Source of the DNA: Rhizobium sp. BK313 | GTDB lineage: Bacteria; Pseudomonadota; Alphaproteobacteria; Rhizobiales; Rhizobiaceae | DNA: 64,000 nucleotides | NCBI RefSeq assembly: GCF_014193655.1 | Contig: NZ_JACHZQ010000001.1 | Location: forward strand, 744,001-808,000 | Direction: 5' to 3' | Program-made: the position numbers and the translations under genes | Part shown: one piece after another, positions 44,597 to 54,372 of the stretch | Position numbering within the stretch: the first letter of the stretch is position 1 | How the letters are laid out: each line of letters begins with the position of its first letter | The notes under the pieces: model-generated | Database searches by the model: none | The model's input: the letters and a program-made list of their open reading frames with translations, nothing else | Told to the model about the DNA's origin: nothing

Positions 44597-45157
44597 ATGC
44601 AAACAACATTGGACTCACGCGCGGGAAGGGTTTGCGGTGCCGAGCATTTCGCCGCGAGCATTCTCGCATTGCTGGAGAGGGCAGTCCGTGAAATTGAGCA
44701 TGATCGCGAGGTAGCCAAGGCCGTGATCGCGCGCGCCTCGACGCTGCTGAAGATCGAGGCTGAGCGCCAGCTCGCCAAGGACGATCATCCGAGCGGGCAG
44801 GGCATGCTTACGGCTTGGCAGGGGAGGCGCGTGGCCGCTCACATAGAAGCCAATTTGGCGGATCCTATTCGCATCGAAGCCCTGGGCGACTTGGTTCATT
44901 TGAGCGTCGCCCATTTCTCGCGAGCATTCAAACGGAGTTTCGGGCAGTCTCCCCATGCCTATCTCGTGGGGCGCCGCCTGCAACATGCCCAGCATTTGAT
45001 GCTGACGACCGATGCCGCCCTCTGCGACATCGCGCTTGCCAGCGGTTTTGCCGATCAGGCACACCTCTGCAAGCGATTCCGCAAGGATATCGGCGAGAGC
45101 CCGGCAGCCTGGCGGCGGGAGCGGCGCCAATCGCCGGTAGACGCCGTCGCAGCATAG
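44597..45157 (+). CDS. AraC family transcriptional regulator, short form
   Basis: A 186-residue regulator with both AraC helix-turn-helix motifs at the C-terminus (IEALGDLVHLSVAHFSRAFKRSFGQSPHAYLV and ALCDIALASGFADQAHLCKRFRKDIGESPAAWRR). The N-terminal 80 residues are helical and far shorter than a usual cupin sensor domain, so ligand sensing is doubtful. It precedes an exported alpha/beta hydrolase on the same strand. Confidence 0.92.
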   Translation: MQTTLDSRAGRVCGAEHFAASILALLERAVREIEHDREVAKAVIARASTLLKIEAERQLAKDDHPSGQGMLTAWQGRRVAAHIEANLADPIRIEALGDLVHLSVAHFSRAFKRSFGQSPHAYLVGRRLQHAQHLMLTTDAALCDIALASGFADQAHLCKRFRKDIGESPAAWRRERRQSPVDAVAA

Positions 45158-45300
45158 AGGATCCCGAATGACGGCGCGCGAAATGGAAAAGGAGCGATGC
45201 GCTCTTCCAATCATAGTTGCGCGGCATGGGATTAACTGGCACTCGTCCGAGCCAGAAGGATTTGTGGCCGGCCCCATCACATTCAACCGCGAGTCAAATC

Positions 45301-46098
45301 ATGAGCAAAACGCTGAAATCCATCGCCGTCGCCGCGATCATATCGGCGGCCGGCACCGCCGCTGCCAAGTCCGGAAGCAAACCGGAGATTCTTCTCGTTC
45401 ACGGCGCTTGGGAGCAGAGTGACGTGTGGCAGGCAGTGACGCCGATGCTGAAAAAGGACGGCTATCCGGTCAAGGTCGTTACGTTGCCGGGTCGTCCCAA
45501 TTCGCCGCTGGCGCCGAACAAGGTCAGCCTCGACCTCTATCGTGACACGGTCGTTAAGGCGATCGGCAAACCGAAGCAGCCCGTGGTACTCGTCGGTCAC
45601 AGCTTCGCCGGTTTCACGATTTCGGCCGCCGCCGAAGCCGAGCCGAAGCGGATCAAGACACTTGTCTACGTCGCAGCCTATCTGCCCAAGGACGGCCAGT
45701 CTCTGCTCGACCTCGGTAATTCCGACAAGGATAGCAAGATTGGTCCGCACCTTCAGATCATGAAGGACAAGGGTATCGCCGCGATCGAATACAATGCCCG
45801 CGCCAACGTCTTCTGCCTCGACTGCAACGCCACGTTCCGTAGCGCTGTTCCAAATCTGATCGTCGATGAACCGTTGGTGCCGCTAGTCACACCGATTCAT
45901 TTGACGGAGGCCCATTTCGGCAAGGTCGACAAGGTCTATGTTCATACAGCCAAAGACCAGGTGGTCAGCCCCTCGCTCCAAGCGGCCATGGTCGAAGCGA
46001 CGCCCGTCCGCAAGGAGTTGACGCTTCAGACCGGCCATACGCCGTTCCTGACGGATCCCGCCGATCTCGTCAAGGATATCGAGGCCGCCGCTCAGTAA
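45301..46098 (+). CDS. exported alpha/beta hydrolase
   Basis: A 265-residue hydrolase with an N-terminal signal peptide (LKSIAVAAIISAAGTAAA). ILLVHGAWEQSDVW is the oxyanion-hole region, VVLVGHSFAGF holds the nucleophile Ser in GHSFAG, the acid is likely in HTAKDQVVS and the His in QTGHTPFLTDP. It resembles the salicylate esterase/methylesterase-like group. Substrate unknown. It lies downstream of the short AraC gene. Confidence 0.9.
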   Translation: MSKTLKSIAVAAIISAAGTAAAKSGSKPEILLVHGAWEQSDVWQAVTPMLKKDGYPVKVVTLPGRPNSPLAPNKVSLDLYRDTVVKAIGKPKQPVVLVGHSFAGFTISAAAEAEPKRIKTLVYVAAYLPKDGQSLLDLGNSDKDSKIGPHLQIMKDKGIAAIEYNARANVFCLDCNATFRSAVPNLIVDEPLVPLVTPIHLTEAHFGKVDKVYVHTAKDQVVSPSLQAAMVEATPVRKELTLQTGHTPFLTDPADLVKDIEAAAQ

Positions 46099-46204
46099 GA
46101 CGTCGACTTTCCGCCACGGCGATCGGTCTCAGCATAGACTGGTCGCCGTGCTCTTCCTTTTTCCACGGCCGGACGTCGGTCGCTACCGCGGCGGAGCGTT
46201 CCGC

Positions 46205-46918
46205 ATGACCCTGCTGGATGAAGTCCTCGAAGCTCATGGCGGCCTGGCGCATTGGCGAGATATGCGGCGTTTCGTCGTTCATATGTCGATCGACGGATCC
46301 TTGTTGGAAAGCAAGGGTTGGGGCGGAGCCCTGAGGGAGATGGTCGTCGAAGGGCAGTCGCTCGAGCCGTACCTTCGCATGACAGGATTTGGCGCCGTCG
46401 GCCAGGTCGGCTTCTACAGCCCTGATTGGATATTGCTCCAGCAACTGGATGGAACGGTGCTTGGCGAATGGACTGGCCCACCTGCGGCCTTGGCTGGACA
46501 GGTCGATGAGCGTCAATGGAGCGCCCAAGAGCTTGCGTTCTTCTGCGGCTACCGGATCTGGCACGACTTGGGCGCGCCGTTTCTATTCGCCGGTCCAGGT
46601 GTCCGATGCGAGGATGCTGGACTCTGGCATGAGAGCGGCGAGACCTGGCGTCGTTTGAGGATCGGGTTCGAGAACGATGTCCTCTGCACGCGCGAACAAC
46701 ATCTTTACATCGATGCCAATTGCTTGCAGCGTCGTCTCGACTATGCCGCGCGGGAAGCCGGCGAGCGAATGGTCGCGCAATACACCTGGGCGCATCAGAG
46801 CTTTTCTGGCATCGTCATTCCTACCTTGCGCCGCTCCTTGCTTCTGGGTGCGGACGGACGGCCCGATCCGGCAGTTGAGCTGCTGCGCTCCGAGATCTTC
46901 GATGCTCGGTTTGAATGA
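46205..46918 (+). CDS. conserved hypothetical protein
   Basis: A 237-residue soluble protein, rich in Trp, with no motif I can assign. It begins MTLLDEVLEAHGGLAHWRDMRRFVVHMSIDG, a start reminiscent of proteins predicted to have a lipoprotein-localisation-like beta fold. The frame is open from 46148, but the ATG at 46205 is the natural beginning of the similarity-like part. It follows the alpha/beta hydrolase by about 100 bases and ends just before the convergent large regulator. Confidence 0.65.
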   Translation: MTLLDEVLEAHGGLAHWRDMRRFVVHMSIDGSLLESKGWGGALREMVVEGQSLEPYLRMTGFGAVGQVGFYSPDWILLQQLDGTVLGEWTGPPAALAGQVDERQWSAQELAFFCGYRIWHDLGAPFLFAGPGVRCEDAGLWHESGETWRRLRIGFENDVLCTREQHLYIDANCLQRRLDYAAREAGERMVAQYTWAHQSFSGIVIPTLRRSLLLGADGRPDPAVELLRSEIFDARFE

Positions 46919-46921
46919 CAC

Positions 46922-49789
46922 TCAAGACAGCCGATCAATGAGCATTCTTGCCTTTTTGAGATCTCCAGTCTCGAAACCCTCCGTGAAACTGCCATACACG
47001 GGCGCCAGCAACGCACGCGCCTCGCAGGTGCGGCCTTGCGCGTGCCACAAGTCCGCGAGCCGTGTTGCGGTCCGCAGCTCAAAGGAGCGGGCTGCCTGCT
47101 GGCGTGACCACCGAAGGGAGGCTTGATACGCTTCTTCCGCCCCCATCGAATTCTCTTTGCTGGCTCGAAGGACATCGCCCTGAATTCGCAAGACTTCAGG
47201 CCAATACAACAGCTCGCCCGTGCAAGCGACCCGATCCGCAGCCTTTCTGATTGTCGCCAGAGCGCGAGCTTGTTCGCCCACAGCGATCAGCCCTTCCGAA
47301 AGATGCGAGAGGAAGACGGTCTTGAGCATTTTGTATCGGATGGAGGCAAGCGTCGTTATGCTGGCTTGTAACAGTTTCACCCCTCCATCGCAGTCTCCGG
47401 TTGCGAACGACAAAACGCCTTTCCAGCCAAGGCCCACGGCGTGATATGGAGGAAGTGAGTGCTTTTGGGCAAGATCAACAAGAGCGTCGATCAACTGCTC
47501 GGCAAAGGCAAGATCATCTACCCACAGAGCTAGCGATGTCGTCCACAACAGGGTGATGCACGAGGAAACGCCATGACCGAGACGCTGCGCCTCATCGATC
47601 GAGCGACGAGCGATGGCGATCGCCTGGTCTGGATATCCTTGTATCCAAAGCGTCCTTGCCAAGGCGTCATGGGCGTGAATTCGATGGTTGATACCGAAGC
47701 GCGGCATGCGCGCGGATGCGCCAGTCTCGGCGCCGTTCAATTCACGCTCGCTGTACCGACGCGCGCTTGCGTAGTTGCCGGCGAAGTGGTCCGACGAGGC
47801 TAGCATCCAGTCTGCCGCGCGTTTGCCATTGCGTTCCCGGTCGTCCGCGATGGTCTTTGCATCCGAGGCGATCATGGCTGCCGCATGGAAATTGGCGACC
47901 CGCAGTTGGAAGATATAGAGCGCCTCCAGAAACAGGAATTCATGATCCCTGTCGTCGATCGCGCGCGCGATTGCGAGGCCATGCAAGAGGGCCGCTTCCG
48001 CGTCCTCTGTATTGCCCTCGGTGAAGGTGATCGAAATCCCCAGCCACATATACAGCTTCATGTCGCTGCTGCTTCCACGCGCCTCCGGCGGGAGTGCCTC
48101 GATCGCGCGTCGAGCCCAGGCATGGCATTCGGTCAAAAGTGACAGTTCAAGAAACAGCGGCGCCGCCGCGGCAGCAAGGGCAGCACCAAGGTCGGGCTCA
48201 CGTTCCGCCGAGAACATCCAGACGAGGCAAGCGCGGATGTTGACGATGTCCTCGCCGTGAGTGATCAGCGGCGTGACCGGCACTTCAGTCGGCGATATTT
48301 CGCCGGCCTGCTGCAGGAGCCGGCAAAAATGTTCGGCCTGCCTTAAGAAGCAACATGATAGCTCGCCGCTGTCGGCAAGCTTCGCGAGCATATAGGCACG
48401 TGTCGTGGCCAAAAGGCGATAGCGCGGGCTCCCGGTGCCGATCTCGACTGCAATGAGCGATTTGGCGGCAAGGTCGGCGACAATATCGATAAGCTGAGCT
48501 TCTTCGCCGTCCGCCGCCACGGCTTCGATTGCGTCGAAGGTGAAACTGCCGGCGAAGGAGGCGACGCGCCGTAACACGGCTCGTTCGCCATCGGTAAGGA
48601 GGTCATAACTCCAATCGAGAGCTGCGCTCAGCGTTTGATGGCGGGGCAATGCAGTGCGTCGACCCCGAGTGAAGAGCTTGAAATGGTCATCGAGAAGTTT
48701 GGAGATGCCGTAAACACCATAGGCTTCGACACGGCCTGCGGCCAGCTCGATGGCGAGAGCGATGCCGTCGAGTCGTCGGCATATCTCGGATACGATCGGC
48801 GCATCGGCATCGTTGAGTTCGAACCGATCGACGCAGGCGGCGGCCCGTTCTACGAAGAGTTGCACGGAGGGAAAACGTATTGCATCGGCTGCCGTTTGTC
48901 CTTCCAACTCCGTCGGAATATCGAGCGGAAAAAGTCGGTAGACATGTTCCCCCTCTACCCGTAGCGATTCACGGCTGGTCGTCAGGATATGCAAGCGCGG
49001 AGAGGCTGCGAACATCCTCTCCGTCCATAGGGCGACCGCTTCGACGACATGTTCGCAGCAATCGATGATCACCAAGACGGGCTTTTCCTCGAGAAGGCGG
49101 ATTAGGCTCGGCTCTGGATCGTCATGGCGGACGCTCAGTCCAAAGAGGGAAGCCAGGGTGGAAGGGAGCATCGCGGGATCCGTCACGGGGGCGAGATCGG
49201 CGAAATAGACTGACCCGTCAAAATGCGGCACGAGCCGATGTGCCACGGCGAGTGCGAGCATCGTCTTGCCGATGCCAGCCGGGCCGACAATCGACACGAA
49301 ACGCTTGTCCAGAAGTTGTCCTCCTACTGCTGTAATCATCGCATCCCGACCAATCAGTCGCGGCAAGCGCGCCGGCAGTCCGATGCGACGTCCTGGCGGC
49401 GCGCCGAGAATGGGGGCGGCATCAGTTGCGCCGCCGTTCGCGGACTGCGCTCGGTCGCGTGTGAAGGGAGCGACGAAGCAATAGCCACGGCCCGGCACGT
49501 TTGCAATATAACGTGCTCCATCCTTCCCATCTCCCAGGGCTTTCCGAAGCGCGGCAACGTGGAAGCGCAGGCTTCCGTCCTCAACCGTGACTGTGGGCCA
49601 GACCTTTTCGACCAGTTCACTCCTGCCGACGACTTCTCCGGCCCGTTCGACGAGGCAGAGCAGAATGTCCAGCGCCCGGCCCCCGATCGTCAAGGGATGT
49701 CCCTCTCGCTCGAGTAGGCGCTCGGCGGGACAAAGGTGAAATGGGCCAAAAGCGACAATCTCTTTTGCAGTCTCCGTCCGAGTGAGCAT
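46922..49789 (-). CDS. large transcriptional regulator: OmpR-type winged helix, NB-ARC-like ATPase, TPR-like tail
   Basis: A 955-residue regulator. Residues 10-110 are an OmpR/PhoB-type winged helix (GPFHLCPAERLLEREG, LRFHVAALRKALGD, YIANVPGRGYCFVAPF) without a receiver domain. An ATPase follows with Walker A VGPAGIGKTMLA near residue 167, Walker B LVIIDCCEHV and ILTTSRESLRVEGE, which resembles STAND proteins. The remaining 450 residues are helical repeats of TPR type. STAND regulators of this layout sense ligands through the repeats; the target genes are unknown. Confidence 0.88.
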   Translation of the reverse strand: MLTRTETAKEIVAFGPFHLCPAERLLEREGHPLTIGGRALDILLCLVERAGEVVGRSELVEKVWPTVTVEDGSLRFHVAALRKALGDGKDGARYIANVPGRGYCFVAPFTRDRAQSANGGATDAAPILGAPPGRRIGLPARLPRLIGRDAMITAVGGQLLDKRFVSIVGPAGIGKTMLALAVAHRLVPHFDGSVYFADLAPVTDPAMLPSTLASLFGLSVRHDDPEPSLIRLLEEKPVLVIIDCCEHVVEAVALWTERMFAASPRLHILTTSRESLRVEGEHVYRLFPLDIPTELEGQTAADAIRFPSVQLFVERAAACVDRFELNDADAPIVSEICRRLDGIALAIELAAGRVEAYGVYGISKLLDDHFKLFTRGRRTALPRHQTLSAALDWSYDLLTDGERAVLRRVASFAGSFTFDAIEAVAADGEEAQLIDIVADLAAKSLIAVEIGTGSPRYRLLATTRAYMLAKLADSGELSCCFLRQAEHFCRLLQQAGEISPTEVPVTPLITHGEDIVNIRACLVWMFSAEREPDLGAALAAAAAPLFLELSLLTECHAWARRAIEALPPEARGSSSDMKLYMWLGISITFTEGNTEDAEAALLHGLAIARAIDDRDHEFLFLEALYIFQLRVANFHAAAMIASDAKTIADDRERNGKRAADWMLASSDHFAGNYASARRYSERELNGAETGASARMPRFGINHRIHAHDALARTLWIQGYPDQAIAIARRSIDEAQRLGHGVSSCITLLWTTSLALWVDDLAFAEQLIDALVDLAQKHSLPPYHAVGLGWKGVLSFATGDCDGGVKLLQASITTLASIRYKMLKTVFLSHLSEGLIAVGEQARALATIRKAADRVACTGELLYWPEVLRIQGDVLRASKENSMGAEEAYQASLRWSRQQAARSFELRTATRLADLWHAQGRTCEARALLAPVYGSFTEGFETGDLKKARMLIDRLS

Positions 49790-50186
49790 CTCGCGCCTCC
49801 GATCGCCTGCTCGGGTAAAGCTTTTGCGTCAGGTTGATTAAATACAGCGTGAACCCGGTGCCTTCTCGACGTCCCATTGTCCCAACACGGCCGGCGTCAT
49901 CCACAGATCGAACGGAAGGAGCCGTGATTGTTGTCGACGTTGTCCGCAGTGACGACGAAGAAGCTGATCCGCCAACTAGTAACGTTAAAAATTTCATGTA
50001 CCGGCCTTTGCCGCGGCATAGGAATTAGCACAATGGCCCAACGTTTTCTCCGCAGCCATTTGACCGTATCGGAACGAAAACTTGTCTCTTGGGTGATTTC
50101 GGTCCAAAATTAACGCTCACGGAAACTATACCCTCTAATTTATTGTAACGTTACGAATTCACATTAACCGATGAGGGCGCGACATC
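49790..50186 (+). other. 400-base divergent intergenic region
   Basis: It separates the large regulator from the AraC gene and should hold both promoters. It contains the perfect palindrome GTAACGTTAC at 50145-50154, 33 bases before the AraC start, and a second GTAACGTTA at 49979-49987, which could be paired operator sites. No gene is evident. Confidence 0.4.
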
Positions 50187-51146
50187 ATGGCGGTGGTGTT
50201 CCGAACGGACGAGGCGACGGACGACAGTCAATTCGCCCGATTTCAGGATATATATGCGTCCGTTTATCTCAGGATGGACATAACGTCAGATGTGCCGGAG
50301 GCCTTCCATGCCTCGATTGATCAGACCTGGGTCGGCCCGATGCTCTTTGCCGAAAATACAGTCGGAAGACATACGGTCAACCGCACGCGCCAGCATATCG
50401 CCCAGGGAAGTGACGATCTCGTCATCATTCCGTTGATATCCGAAGGGACTTGCGCAGTGTTTCAAGACGGCCGCGAGGCAGTCATCGGGGCGGGCGAGTT
50501 CGCGCTGATCGACGTCGACAGGCCCTACAAGGAGGAGGTCGGCACTTCCATGCAGTCGCTGGTGGCGCTGCCCCGGCAGATGCTGACGAGCCGTATCGGC
50601 GAGATCGGCGACCTGACGGCAACCACCTTGCGGCGGGAGGAGCCGCTGGCCGGCATTGCCTTCGACATGTTGGCGGGGCTGTCGCGCGCGGCCGGGCGAC
50701 TGGCTCCCGAAATCACCGAATATGTTTCCAACCAGGCGCTCGATGTGCTCGCCCTGGCGATTGGCGAACGACTGGGTCGCAAGCAAAGCAATCCGTCTGG
50801 ACACCGAACGCTCATGCGCTTGCGCGTCAAGAATTACATTCAGGCTCATCTCAACAGGGCCGAACTCACGCTCGACGAGGTGGCGCGGGCGAGCGGCATC
50901 TCGCCGCGATACATCCATTCACTGCTCGCAGACGAACAGACGTCGTTCCGTCAGTATGTCCTTGGCCTGCGGCTGGAACATTGTCGTAGGGCGCTGGCAT
51001 CGCCCGTACATCGCGGGCGATCGATCGGCGAGATTGCCTATTCCTGGGGCTTCAACGATCTCGCCCATTTCAGTCGTGCGTTCAGAGCGCGCTTCTCGAC
51101 GTCGCCACGCGAGTGGCGCCAGCATTGCCGGGAGAGCGAAAAATAA
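50187..51146 (+). CDS. AraC family regulator (AraC_binding_2 type)
   Basis: A 319-residue regulator with a cupin-like N-terminal domain (VNRTRQHIAQGSDDLVIIPLISEG, VIGAGEFALIDVDRPY) of the kind found in AraC proteins that sense aromatic or small organic compounds. Two C-terminal DNA-binding helices follow (LTLDEVARASGISPRYIHSLL and IGEIAYSWGFNDLAHFSRAFRARF). It leads a cassette of four enzymes transcribed in the same direction and is the likely regulator. Confidence 0.93.
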   Translation: MAVVFRTDEATDDSQFARFQDIYASVYLRMDITSDVPEAFHASIDQTWVGPMLFAENTVGRHTVNRTRQHIAQGSDDLVIIPLISEGTCAVFQDGREAVIGAGEFALIDVDRPYKEEVGTSMQSLVALPRQMLTSRIGEIGDLTATTLRREEPLAGIAFDMLAGLSRAAGRLAPEITEYVSNQALDVLALAIGERLGRKQSNPSGHRTLMRLRVKNYIQAHLNRAELTLDEVARASGISPRYIHSLLADEQTSFRQYVLGLRLEHCRRALASPVHRGRSIGEIAYSWGFNDLAHFSRAFRARFSTSPREWRQHCRESEK

Positions 51147-51324
51147 CCTGCCAGTTGAACGTGTGCGGGCCTCGCTGCGTCGTCCGCCACAGCCTTCGAA
51201 CCTGATGTCAATAAAGTCGGTTTTCGCATAAATCGCCAAATCAGGCTGGGTGTGCACAAGCATTTGTGCTCGGCCATGCACTAGCTTCCGCGCATATCGA
51301 AAATAGTGCGCAGGAGATTTCAGC

Positions 51325-52146
51325 ATGTCCTATTTTAAGACCTCCGACGGTACAGACATCTTTTACAATGATTGGGGCACGGGCCAGCCGATCGTTTTCA
51401 GCCATGGTTGGCCTTTGAGCGCTGATGCGTTCGAGGACCAGATGTATTTCCTCGTCTCGAACGGCTACCGCTGCATCGCGCATGATCGCCGGGGTCATGG
51501 CCGCTCTAGCCAGCCTTGGCACGGCAACGACATGGATCACTATGCCGACGACCTCGCGGAACTCGTCTCCGCCCTCGACCTGAAGGATGCGATGCATGTC
51601 GGCCACTCCACCGGCGGTGGCGAGGTGGCTCGCTATATCGGTCGACACGGCACAGGCCGCGTCGCCAAGGCCGTGTTGATCGGTGCAGTACCGCCCTTGA
51701 TGTTGAAGACGTCGGCCAACCCCGAAGGCACGCCGATGGAAGCCTTCGACCAATTGCGTGCCGCAGTCCAGGCCGATCGCTCGCAGTTCTGGAAGGATCT
51801 GAGCATGCCCTTCTACGGCTATAATCGACCGGGTGCGGCAGTTTCTGAAGGTGTACGCGAGGCATTTTGGATGCAGGGCATGAGCGCAGGATTTCCGGCA
51901 TCCTACTTCTGCATTAAAGCCTTCTCGGAAACCGACCTGACGGAGGATCTCAAGCGCTTTGACGTGCCGACATTCGTCCTGCACGGCGATGACGATCAGA
52001 TCGTGCCTATCCGCGATTCAGCGCTGATTTCTTCCTCCCTGATCAAGGATGCGACCCTCAAGATTTACGAGGGTGCTCCGCACGGAATGTGCACGACGCT
52101 GAAGAACCGGGTCAACGACGACCTCCTTGCCTTCATCCGCGGTTGA
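51325..52146 (+). CDS. alpha/beta hydrolase (non-haem haloperoxidase/arylesterase type)
   Basis: A 273-residue cytoplasmic hydrolase. [15 protein letters not shown] and [27 protein letters not shown] are signatures of the bacterial cofactor-free haloperoxidase group. The nucleophile Ser is in [11 protein letters not shown], the acid in [10 protein letters not shown] and the His in GAPHGMCTT. These enzymes hydrolyse aryl esters and can make peracids. It is the first enzyme gene of the cassette. Confidence 0.94.
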   Translation: MSYFKTSDGTDIFYNDWGTGQPIVFSHGWPLSADAFEDQMYFLVSNGYRCIAHDRRGHGRSSQPWHGNDMDHYADDLAELVSALDLKDAMHVGHSTGGGEVARYIGRHGTGRVAKAVLIGAVPPLMLKTSANPEGTPMEAFDQLRAAVQADRSQFWKDLSMPFYGYNRPGAAVSEGVREAFWMQGMSAGFPASYFCIKAFSETDLTEDLKRFDVPTFVLHGDDDQIVPIRDSALISSSLIKDATLKIYEGAPHGMCTTLKNRVNDDLLAFIRG

Positions 52147-52195
52147 GCCATCGCAACATCACGCCGTTCTCGTTGCAAAACAGGATCATTCGATC

Positions 52196-53164
52196 ATGAC
52201 CAAATTTCATTCCGCCATGATGTCTCGCCGAGGCTTCTGCCTCTGCTGCGCAGGCGCCGCAACAATGGCCGCGACCGGCACCTGGTTGACGCCGAGCGAG
52301 GCTTTCGCGCAAGCGAGGGCGATCGTCTTCTTCATCAAGTCCGATGCAGCCAACGCCGAGATCAGCGTCACCCCCCTGCGGCGCGGCGTTAGCGCGCTTC
52401 AGGGCTCGGGCGGCAACATGGCGGTCCTGACCGGCCCGGATGGCAAGCTGCTCGTCGATGCCGGCATTTCCGTGTCGCAGCCGAAGATCAAAGCGGCGCT
52501 GGCCTCGATCGACGCCGCACCGATCAAGCATCTCGTCAACACGCATTGGCACTTCGACCACACGGACGGCAATGAATGGGTCAACGGCGCCGGCGGCGTC
52601 ATCCTCGCCCACGAAAACACCCGCAAGCGCTTGTCGTCGGCCCAGCGCGTCGAGGACTGGAAGTTCGATTTTCCGGCTGTTGCCGCAGCAGCGATCCCGA
52701 CTGAAGTTTTCACCGACTCCAAGGAGATGAGGCTCAACGATTCAACGCTAGCGTTGAAATATTACGGACCAGCCCATACCGACGGGGATATCTCCGTCTA
52801 TTTCGAGGAAGCCGACGTTCTCCATACCGGTGATACTTTCTGGAATGGCATCTATCCCTTCATCGACTATTCGACCGGCGGCAATATCGACGGCTCCATC
52901 CGCGCGGCGGAGGCCAACCTCATATTGGCGACCGACAAGACCATCATCATCCCAGGGCACGGTCCGATCGGTACTCGCGCCCAGCTTCAGGATTTCCGCG
53001 ACATGCTCGTCGCCATCAGGGAGAAGGTCGCGACCCTCAAAGGCCAGGGCCGGTCGGTCGATGACATCGTTGCTGCCAAGCCTTCGGCTTCCTTAGACGC
53101 CAAATGGGGACAGTTCGTCATCGACGGCGGCTTTTTCACGAAACTGGTTTACGAAGGAGTATAA
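52196..53164 (+). CDS. Tat-exported MBL-fold metallohydrolase
   Basis: A 322-residue metallo-beta-lactamase-fold enzyme. The N-terminus has a twin-arginine motif (SRRGFCLCCAGAATMAATG), so it should be exported folded by Tat. The metal motif HWHFDHTDG (HxHxDH), the later His in YYGPAHTDGD, Asp in LHTGDTFWNG and His in IPGHGPIG complete the two-metal site. The natural substrate is unknown. The start at 52196 was chosen to include the signal. Confidence 0.93.
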   Translation: MTKFHSAMMSRRGFCLCCAGAATMAATGTWLTPSEAFAQARAIVFFIKSDAANAEISVTPLRRGVSALQGSGGNMAVLTGPDGKLLVDAGISVSQPKIKAALASIDAAPIKHLVNTHWHFDHTDGNEWVNGAGGVILAHENTRKRLSSAQRVEDWKFDFPAVAAAAIPTEVFTDSKEMRLNDSTLALKYYGPAHTDGDISVYFEEADVLHTGDTFWNGIYPFIDYSTGGNIDGSIRAAEANLILATDKTIIIPGHGPIGTRAQLQDFRDMLVAIREKVATLKGQGRSVDDIVAAKPSASLDAKWGQFVIDGGFFTKLVYEGV

Positions 53165-53167
53165 GTG

Positions 53168-53815
53168 ATGACCGCCCCCGCCATGCAAGTGCTAGCCGGC
53201 ATTTCGGTTCCCTCCACGCCACTGATCGACAAGGCCATCGACTATGCACGGGAGTGCTCCGAACCCTATATGTTCAACCATGTCGTCCGATCCTGGCTCT
53301 TTGCCGTCAGGATCGGAGAGATGGAAGGCATCGAATATGATGGTGAAGTGGTCGCCATCGGAACGCTCCTGCACGACATCACCTTGACCAAGGATTTCAA
53401 GGGACCGCGGCGCTTCGAGGTGGAGGGCGCCGACATTGCCCGAGAATTCGTTCGTGAAGCCGGCTTTGACGATCGCCGGGCTCAGTTGATCTGGGACAGC
53501 GTCGCACTGAACTCCACGCCGTCGATCGGGCTCTACAAGGAGGCGGAAGTGGCGCTCTGCACAGCCGGTATCGGTCTGGATTTCGCCGGACGGCTCTACA
53601 ACAAGATTCCATCCGACGAGATGCGTGCCATTGTCGGCGCCTATCCCCGCCTTGGTATGAAGAAGCAGATTGCCGAATGCGTCTGCTGCATCGTCGCGAA
53701 CGCCCCGCAAACCACCTACGGCACCTTTGCAAGCGACTTCGGCGCGCGTTTCGTAGCTGCGTACCAGCCGATATCGCTGGTCGATTTGCTGATGGACACC
53801 CCCTTCGAAAGTTAA
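53168..53815 (+). CDS. HD-domain protein (cyanamide hydratase-like)
   Basis: A 215-residue HD-superfamily hydrolase. The metal ligands are His in NHVVRSWLFA, the HD pair in GTLLHDITLTKDF and later residues near ALNSTPSIGLY. The pattern resembles the cyanamide hydratase/isocyanide hydratase-like HD group rather than nucleotide phosphohydrolases; that assignment is tentative. It follows the MBL gene after three bases, so cotranscription is very likely. Confidence 0.85.
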   Translation: MTAPAMQVLAGISVPSTPLIDKAIDYARECSEPYMFNHVVRSWLFAVRIGEMEGIEYDGEVVAIGTLLHDITLTKDFKGPRRFEVEGADIAREFVREAGFDDRRAQLIWDSVALNSTPSIGLYKEAEVALCTAGIGLDFAGRLYNKIPSDEMRAIVGAYPRLGMKKQIAECVCCIVANAPQTTYGTFASDFGARFVAAYQPISLVDLLMDTPFES

Positions 53816-53848
53816 GCCCGCAACGCAATGCATGTTGGAGATCATTTT

Positions 53849-54193
53849 ATGACTATGATGGATTGGAACGAATACCATAAGCAGGTCTATGCCGGCCTCG
53901 GTGAGATCGGAAAGGTCAGCCCCGATATCGTCAAGGGGTATCAGTCTCTCGGCAATGCCGCCACCAAGACCGGTTTGCTGGGCCCAAAGGTTCAAGAGCT
54001 GATAGCGCTCGCCGTTGCCGTCACAGTGCGCTGCGACGGTTGCATCGTTGTCCATACCGAAAACGCCATCAAGGCGGGAGCTACGAAGGAAGAGATCATC
54101 GAGGCGCTGGGAACAGCCATCTCCGTCAATGCAGGAGCTGCTCTTGTCTACTCCGCTCGGGCGATGGATGCCTTTGCAGTGAAGAAACTCTAA
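53849..54193 (+). CDS. carboxymuconolactone decarboxylase/AhpD-like protein
   Basis: A 114-residue AhpD-like protein with the redox motif CDGCIVVHTENAIKAGATKEEIIEAL (CxxC with a following His). Proteins with this motif act as peroxidase or thiol-redox enzymes; those without it are decarboxylases. The ATG at 53849 has GGAGAT upstream. Last gene of the 50-54 kb cassette. Confidence 0.92.
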   Translation: MTMMDWNEYHKQVYAGLGEIGKVSPDIVKGYQSLGNAATKTGLLGPKVQELIALAVAVTVRCDGCIVVHTENAIKAGATKEEIIEALGTAISVNAGAALVYSARAMDAFAVKKL

Positions 54194-54351
54194 GCCGTAG
54201 CCGATTAGGCGATGAACGCCATCGCGCGCGGACTTGGATTGAAGGTGACGCGCAGCCAGTTGAAGGATTTCGTAGAGTCCCCGATCGCAGCGTTGCGTGA
54301 GAAGGGCCAACTGTCCTCGCCGGAGGGGCCGTTGCCGTCGTCGAGAATTAC

Positions 54352-54372
54352 GGGCGCCGTCAATTGGCGCCC
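54352..54372 (+). terminator. hairpin after the AhpD-like gene
   Basis: GGGCGCC and GGCGCCC form a seven-pair stem with a seven-base loop, 158 bases after the last gene of the cassette. Only a weak T-rich stretch follows. Confidence 0.4.
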
